Positions 5,016-5,232 of a stretch of DNA of 5,232 bases are shown piece after piece. Source of the DNA: Gammaproteobacteria bacterium (GTDB taxonomy: Bacteria; Pseudomonadota; Gammaproteobacteria; GCA-001735895); assembly GCA_021767985.1 (NCBI GenBank), contig JAASSH010000198.1, positions 1 through 5,232 of the forward strand. The letters run 5' to 3'. Within the stretch, counting starts at the first letter, position 1, and each line of letters starts with the position of its first letter. The notes beneath the pieces are model-generated. The model did no database searches, had not been told where the DNA came from, and saw only the letters and a list, made by a program, of their open reading frames with translations. Position numbers and translations under genes: made by a program.

Positions 5016-5232
5016 ATGAGGAAATCCAACTTCAATTACGGCAGTGTTATCTTTGCCGCGCTTATGTCTCTCGGCTCGACTGGTTCGGCTTATGCTGCCG
5101 GTTTTGCCCTGATCGAGATGAATGCCAACGGGCAGGGCAACGCTTACGCCGGCGCGGCTGCCTACACGCCGAACGCATCGACCGTTTATTTCACCCCGGC
5201 GGGTATGATGAGTCTCGAGGGTGAGCAGATCT
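5016..5232 (+). CDS. FadL/OmpP1/TodX-family outer-membrane protein (5' part only)
   Basis: Seventy-two codons are present before the window ends; the 3' end is missing. The N-terminus MRKSN is followed by a hydrophobic stretch at 11-20 and AYA before a likely signal peptidase cut at 27/28. The mature protein then begins AGFALIEMNANGQGNAYAG, close to the AGFQLNEF...GRAYSG start of E. coli FadL, which forms the hatch inside the 14-strand barrel. The segment STVYFTPAGMMSL at 57-69 matches the family's conserved NPA region, but with Thr in place of Asn. Family members bring long-chain fatty acids or other hydrophobic compounds such as aromatics and alkanes across the outer membrane, and the substrate cannot be told from this part. 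It is divergent from the SET gene with a shared 69-base promoter region, and has its own ribosome site. The symbol fadL is withheld because several paralogous groups share this N-terminus. Confidence 0.88.
   Translation, partial: MRKSNFNYGSVIFAALMSLGSTGSAYAAGFALIEMNANGQGNAYAGAAAYTPNASTVYFTPAGMMSLEGEQI

Overview
The window looks like chromosomal DNA from a gammaproteobacterium, or a close proteobacterial relative. It is moderately GC-rich and encodes Gram-negative outer-membrane and lipopolysaccharide functions: a Kdo transferase, a lipid A acyltransferase, a TolC channel and a FadL-type porin. No species can be named from the sequence alone. Nothing suggests a mobile element: there is no transposase, integrase, tRNA, rRNA, CRISPR array or long repeat.

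Layout, left to right. Bases 1-63 hold the last 20 codons of an unidentified plus-strand gene, which converges on the main cluster with only 25 bases between the stops. A compact minus-strand block of six genes then fills 89-4946. Read in its own direction it is: a very small SET-domain protein (4946-4647), a protein-isoaspartate methyltransferase-like protein (4586-3960), a single-domain rhodanese (3948-3634), a TolC-family outer-membrane channel (3579-2260), an LpxL/HtrB-type lipid A acyltransferase (2256-1324) and WaaA/KdtA (1327-89). At 4947-5015 lies a 69-base AT-rich divergent promoter region. From 5016 to the right edge runs the 5' end of a FadL/OmpP1-family outer-membrane protein on the plus strand.

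How it may work together. The last three genes of the block are packed very tightly: 3 bases separate tolC from lpxL, and lpxL and waaA share an ATGA stop-start overlap. All three serve the envelope. WaaA adds Kdo to lipid IVA, LpxL then adds a secondary acyl chain to the Kdo2 product, and the TolC-type protein is the outer-membrane exit duct of an efflux pump or type I secretion system. The first three genes (SET, PCMT-like, rhodanese) look like protein or sulfur modification functions. A perfect TATAAT before tolC may start a second transcript that separates the two halves. Good sigma-70-like promoters on both strands overlap between the SET gene and fadL.

Most of the window is conserved housekeeping sequence and I do not see a clearly new system. 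The points most worth a second look are the minimal SET protein next to a PCMT-like protein with altered SAM-site motifs, the interlocked divergent promoters, and the envelope-gene grouping itself.
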